A stretch of 64,000 bases of DNA from Devosia rhodophyticola (lineage in GTDB: Bacteria; Pseudomonadota; Alphaproteobacteria; Rhizobiales; Devosiaceae): assembly GCF_028816475.1 (NCBI RefSeq), contig NZ_CP118247.1, positions 1,488,001 to 1,552,000 of the forward strand. The letters run 5' to 3'. Both the position numbers and the translations under genes were made by a program. Below are positions 61,001 to 64,000 of this stretch, piece by piece (the first letter of the stretch is position 1; each line of letters starts with the position of its first letter). The notes under the pieces were generated by a model. The model made no database searches, had not been told where the DNA came from, and worked only from the letters and a program-made list of their open reading frames with translations.

Positions 61001-61830
61001 TAATCGGCCTCAACCGGAGCCGCCTCGATGACACGCGCCAGCGCCGGGTCCAGCACATCGGAGGGAGGCAGATTGATCTCAAAGGTAGTGGCCAGAACCT
61101 GCTTGAGCCCATCAACGTCCTCGAGAACGACGCGCTCGCGCTCTTCACCAGCGCGATGAATAGTCAGGCGATTGCGCAGCAGATTGTAGCGCACCGACTT
61201 TTCAGCGCGCGAGGCACCCAGCAGATTGTTGTCATGGTGATCTGCCGCCATCTCGACGCTAAGGTCGGCCAATTCCTCGGGACTGCGCTCGACCGGATCA
61301 AACTGATAGACCGGCTTCCACTCCTCATCGAGATTGACCTCGAGCCGAAAACCCTCGCCATCGGTGAGCAGGCGGAAGGTTTCGTTGGGGGTCTGCTGTT
61401 CGATGTCGGGCCGCATTTTCAGGGGCGCTGTCAGGGTAAAGCTGCCAAAGCCGACATCAACCAGATAAGGCGCATTGTTGATTTCAACGCCCAGCACCAT
61501 GTGGCTCAAGGGGCGTTCAGCGTCCGGCGGATAGCCCCAGAGGACGCGCGCGGTATAGGGCTTTACGCTATAGTCGAGATCGGCCAGCACCCGCATGAAC
61601 AGGGTATTGAGCTCAAAGCAGAAGCCGCCGCGCCGATTGTGCAAAAGTTTATGTTCAAGGCTTCGTTGATCGAGTTTGACCGGCAGGCCAATGATGGGAT
61701 CAAGGTTCTCAAATGGAATGGCGGCGGGTTGCAGGGCCGCCAATTGTTCCAGCGTTGCCAGACTGGGGGCGATTGAACCGGCGAAGCCGATTCGCTCGAA
61801 ATAGGCTTTGATGTTGACTTTTTCGCTCAT
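61000..61830 (-). CDS. nat: Arylamine N-acetyltransferase
   Basis: A 276-aa NAT with the catalytic triad Cys71 (RGGFCFELN), His110 (PLSHMVLG) and Asp125 (YLVDVGFG). These enzymes use acetyl-CoA to acetylate arylamines or hydrazines and can detoxify xenobiotics. It is first of three overlapping minus-strand genes. Confidence 0.93.
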   Translation of the reverse strand: MSEKVNIKAYFERIGFAGSIAPSLATLEQLAALQPAAIPFENLDPIIGLPVKLDQRSLEHKLLHNRRGGFCFELNTLFMRVLADLDYSVKPYTARVLWGYPPDAERPLSHMVLGVEINNAPYLVDVGFGSFTLTAPLKMRPDIEQQTPNETFRLLTDGEGFRLEVNLDEEWKPVYQFDPVERSPEELADLSVEMAADHHDNNLLGASRAEKSVRYNLLRNRLTIHRAGEERERVVLEDVDGLKQVLATTFEINLPPSDVLDPALARVIEAAPVEAD

Positions 61831-61937
61831 CGATCACCTAGCCGCTGTTTCTCGATCGGCCCGCAATATGGGGACAGAACACGCATTTGTCACCACCGGA
61901 CTTTTTCCGGCACTCCGGCACCTGCCGCTTGGACACA

Positions 61938-61968
61938 CCAAAAGGCTCCTCTGCGATAGCAGGGGAGC
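61938..61968 (-). terminator. Rho-independent terminator of irr
   Basis: On the minus strand GCTCCCCTGC and GCAGAGGAGC (61968-61945) pair over a 4-nt loop with one G-T, followed by CCTTTTGG. It lies 28 bases after the irr stop. Confidence 0.7.
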
Positions 61969-61995
61969 AACAATTATTCAAAGGGGGAGGCGTTG

Positions 61996-62442
61996 TCAGG
62001 CGGTCGCCTTGCGGACGCGCACCACGACATCGACATGGGTAACAACCATGCCTGCGGGGGCTTCGGGCAACGACTGGAAGGCGACATCGGTTGCCGGAAT
62101 GTCGATCATGCGTTGTTCATCTTCGACATAAAAATGGTGATGATCGGAGGTGTCCGTGTCAAAATATGAACGCGACGCATCGACGGCAACTTCGCGCAAA
62201 AGCCCGGCTTCGTGGAACTGGTGCAGCGTATTGTAAATCGTTGCCAGGGAAACATTGACGTGCGACAGGCCGGCTTCAGAATGCAATTGTTCGGCGCTGA
62301 CATGGCGATGCGGGCCACCAAACAGCAACTCGGCCAAGGCAACCCGCTGGCGGGTCGGACGCAATCCGGCCATGCGCAGGACCGCAGTAAGGCAGGGCTT
62401 GCGCGAAGGGTGGGTTCGGCTCATCTGGGTTCGATCAGGCAT
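61996..62442 (-). CDS. irr: Fur-family iron/haem-responsive regulator Irr
   Basis: A 148-aa Fur-superfamily regulator with the winged-helix core [16 protein letters not shown] and [12 protein letters not shown], and a His-rich [14 protein letters not shown] as in Irr. Irr accumulates when haem/iron is low and controls iron genes; in rhizobia it typically lies divergent from fabA, as here. A start at ATG 62424 is also possible. The Cys in KPCLTA near the N-terminus might contribute to haem response. Confidence 0.92.
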   Translation of the reverse strand: MPDRTQMSRTHPSRKPCLTAVLRMAGLRPTRQRVALAELLFGGPHRHVSAEQLHSEAGLSHVNVSLATIYNTLHQFHEAGLLREVAVDASRSYFDTDTSDHHHFYVEDEQRMIDIPATDVAFQSLPEAPAGMVVTHVDVVVRVRKATA

Positions 62443-62618
62443 TGGGTCCTTGGATGGCTAAGGGCCAGCGTAAAGGTCTATCTTATAGCCAGCGAGGGCC
62501 GTTGGCACAAGCACTGCACCCAAACAGGGCTAACGCGGGGACGATATTGACCTTTGGCTCTCTTGACCCCCCGTCCGTGCCCTCTACAGAACGCCGAATG
62601 GTTAACCAAGGGGCTGAC

Positions 62619-63125
62619 ATGACTGAACGTGCAAACCAATTCAGTTACGAAGAATTGTTGGCTCACGGGCGCGGTGAATTGCCGGGCCAGATGGACGCTC
62701 GACTACCGGCGCCACCCATGCTGATGTTTGACCGCATTACCCACATCGCCGACAATGACGGCGAATTTGGCAAGGGCTCGGTGGTTGCCGAACTCGACCT
62801 GCATCCTGACCTCTGGTTTTTCAAGTGCCATTTCATTGGCGATCCAGTGATGCCCGGCTGCCTGGGGCTGGACGCTCTTTGGCAAATGGTGGGGTTTTAC
62901 CTGGGTTGGTCAGGTTCGCGCGGTCGTGGGCGCGCCCTGGGCGGCGCGATCAAGTTTACCGGCCAGGCAACCTCTGACATAAAGTTGCTTGAATATCGGA
63001 TCGACATCAAGCGCCACATGCGCTCTCCTTTGCCGTTTGGCATTGCACAAGGGCTTGTCAAAGCGGATGGTGAAACCATCTATGTCGCAGAAAACCTCCG
63101 AGTAGGCTTGATCGGCGGCGCTTAA
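62619..63125 (+). CDS. fabA: 3-hydroxyacyl-ACP dehydratase/isomerase FabA
   Basis: A 168-aa hot-dog fold enzyme; the active-site His and Asp are in [20 protein letters not shown]. FabA dehydrates 3-hydroxydecanoyl-ACP and isomerises the double bond, the branch point to unsaturated fatty acids. AAGGGG lies five bases before ATG 62619. It is followed by fabB. Confidence 0.96.
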   Translation: MTERANQFSYEELLAHGRGELPGQMDARLPAPPMLMFDRITHIADNDGEFGKGSVVAELDLHPDLWFFKCHFIGDPVMPGCLGLDALWQMVGFYLGWSGSRGRGRALGGAIKFTGQATSDIKLLEYRIDIKRHMRSPLPFGIAQGLVKADGETIYVAENLRVGLIGGA

Positions 63126-63167
63126 GCGCCCCACCATGTCCGACCCGCAAAACAGCATGAGGCAAAG

Positions 63168-64000
63168 ATGAGACGAGTTGTTGTCACCGGTATTGGGATC
63201 ATTTCATCAATCGGCAACAATCGTGCCGAGGTGTTGGCAAGCCTGCATGCCGCCAAACCCGGCATCAGCTTTGCCCAGGACTATGCCGATCTCAACTTCC
63301 GCTGCCATGTGCATGGCGCGCCCAGCATCGATCCATTTGAAGTGCTGGACCGTCGCACCACCCGCTTCATGGGCAAGGGCGCGGCCTGGAATTATCTGGC
63401 CATGCAGCAAGCCATCGAAGACGCAGGGCTTGAAGAAAAAGACATCAAGAACCCGCGTACAGGCATTGTGATGGGCTCTGGCGGGCCATCGACCCGCACG
63501 GTTGTGGAAGCGGCCGATATTACCCGCGAAAAGGGCCCCAAGCGTATCGGACCGCTGGCCGTACCCAAGGCCATGAGCTCGACCGCCTCGGCAACGCTGG
63601 CGACGCCGTTTGGCATCAAGGGAATCAATTATTCGATCTCGTCGGCTTGTGCGACCTCCAAACATTGCATTGGCAATGGCTATGAGCAGATCCAGATGGG
63701 CAAGCAGGACATTGTGTTTGCCGGTGGCCACGAGGACCTCGACTGGTCGCTGAGCAACCTGTTTGACGCCATGGGCGCCATGTCCTCCAACTTCAACGAT
63801 AATCCGCAAAAGGCGTCGCGCGCCTATGACCGCGACCGCGACGGTTTTGTGATCGCCGGGGGGGCCGGGGTGCTGGTGCTTGAAGAGCTTGAGCACGCCA
63901 AGGCGCGTGGGGCCAATATTCTGGCCGAAATCATTGGTTATGGGGCAACTTCGGACGGCTACGACATGGTCGCGCCGTCAGGCGAAGGCGCTGAACGCTG
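63168..64000 (+). CDS. fabB: 3-oxoacyl-ACP synthase I FabB (cut by the window end)
   Basis: From ATG 63168 to the window end the frame stays open (277 codons): [18 protein letters not shown], then the KAS nucleophile Cys in [20 protein letters not shown]. The C-terminal His pair lies beyond the window. FabB elongates the unsaturated product of FabA, and fabA-fabB is the standard pair. Confidence 0.95.
   Translation, partial: MRRVVVTGIGIISSIGNNRAEVLASLHAAKPGISFAQDYADLNFRCHVHGAPSIDPFEVLDRRTTRFMGKGAAWNYLAMQQAIEDAGLEEKDIKNPRTGIVMGSGGPSTRTVVEAADITREKGPKRIGPLAVPKAMSSTASATLATPFGIKGINYSISSACATSKHCIGNGYEQIQMGKQDIVFAGGHEDLDWSLSNLFDAMGAMSSNFNDNPQKASRAYDRDRDGFVIAGGAGVLVLEELEHAKARGANILAEIIGYGATSDGYDMVAPSGEGAER

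Overview
The window looks like chromosome of an alphaproteobacterium of the order Hyphomicrobiales (Rhizobiales), tentatively a Devosia-like member. The evidence is the divergent irr / fabA-fabB arrangement, a RirA-type Rrf2 iron regulator with its three cysteines, the rnd-lptC-lptA-lptB-rpoN order, and the abundance of Gfo/Idh/MocA dehydrogenases and sugar ABC importers. The genus is inference.

Layout. 0-6.5 kb: a LysR regulator, then a TetR regulator divergent from a four-gene carbohydrate operon (Gfo/Idh, DUF993, TIM-barrel isomerase, Gfo/Idh). 6.6-16.7 kb: regulators (receiver-only response regulator, Crp/Fnr, ROK, RirA), an ABC-F ATPase, and the core block rnd-lptC-lptA-lptB-rpoN on the minus strand. 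16.7-18.6 kb: a gene-poor, decayed stretch with one exported protein, a nuclease relic and a broken small gene. 18.6-27.8 kb: tripartite tricarboxylate transporter genes divergent from a DapA-like lyase/aldolase and a split dihydroxyacetone-type kinase, with IclR and GntR regulators, an RraA-family protein and a frameshifted SDR. 28.1-48.2 kb: an amino-sugar region. A LacI regulator at 39 kb sits divergent from NagB-like, SIS isomerase, NagA and ceramidase-like genes, followed by a sugar ABC importer, an AGE-family epimerase and a Gfo/Idh. An identical 14-bp palindrome lies in both minus-strand promoter regions. An AraC/cupin pair and a transposase relic separate this from a GntR(UTRA)-NanE/NanK fusion-ABC importer operon. 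48.2-50.7 kb: a 44-aa basic protein and four successive Rnk/GreA-C-like genes. 51.8 kb: tRNA-Leu(CAG). 52-64 kb: conserved chromosomal genes (NDUFA9-like, uppP, GST, queG, infC, ribokinase, irr, fabA, fabB).

How it fits together. Most accessory blocks pair a regulator with an importer and catabolic enzymes, and several have readable operators (TetR, RirA, IclR, GntR, LacI). The strongest regulatory inference is a LacI regulon joining amino-sugar catabolism to an ABC importer and a probably cytosolic ceramidase-like amidase. Four genes (SDR, ceramidase-like, nagA, SIS) carry single-base frameshifts in or next to short homopolymer runs while their overlaps with neighbours are intact. This means either very recent decay or sequencing error, and the call matters for whether the pathway works.
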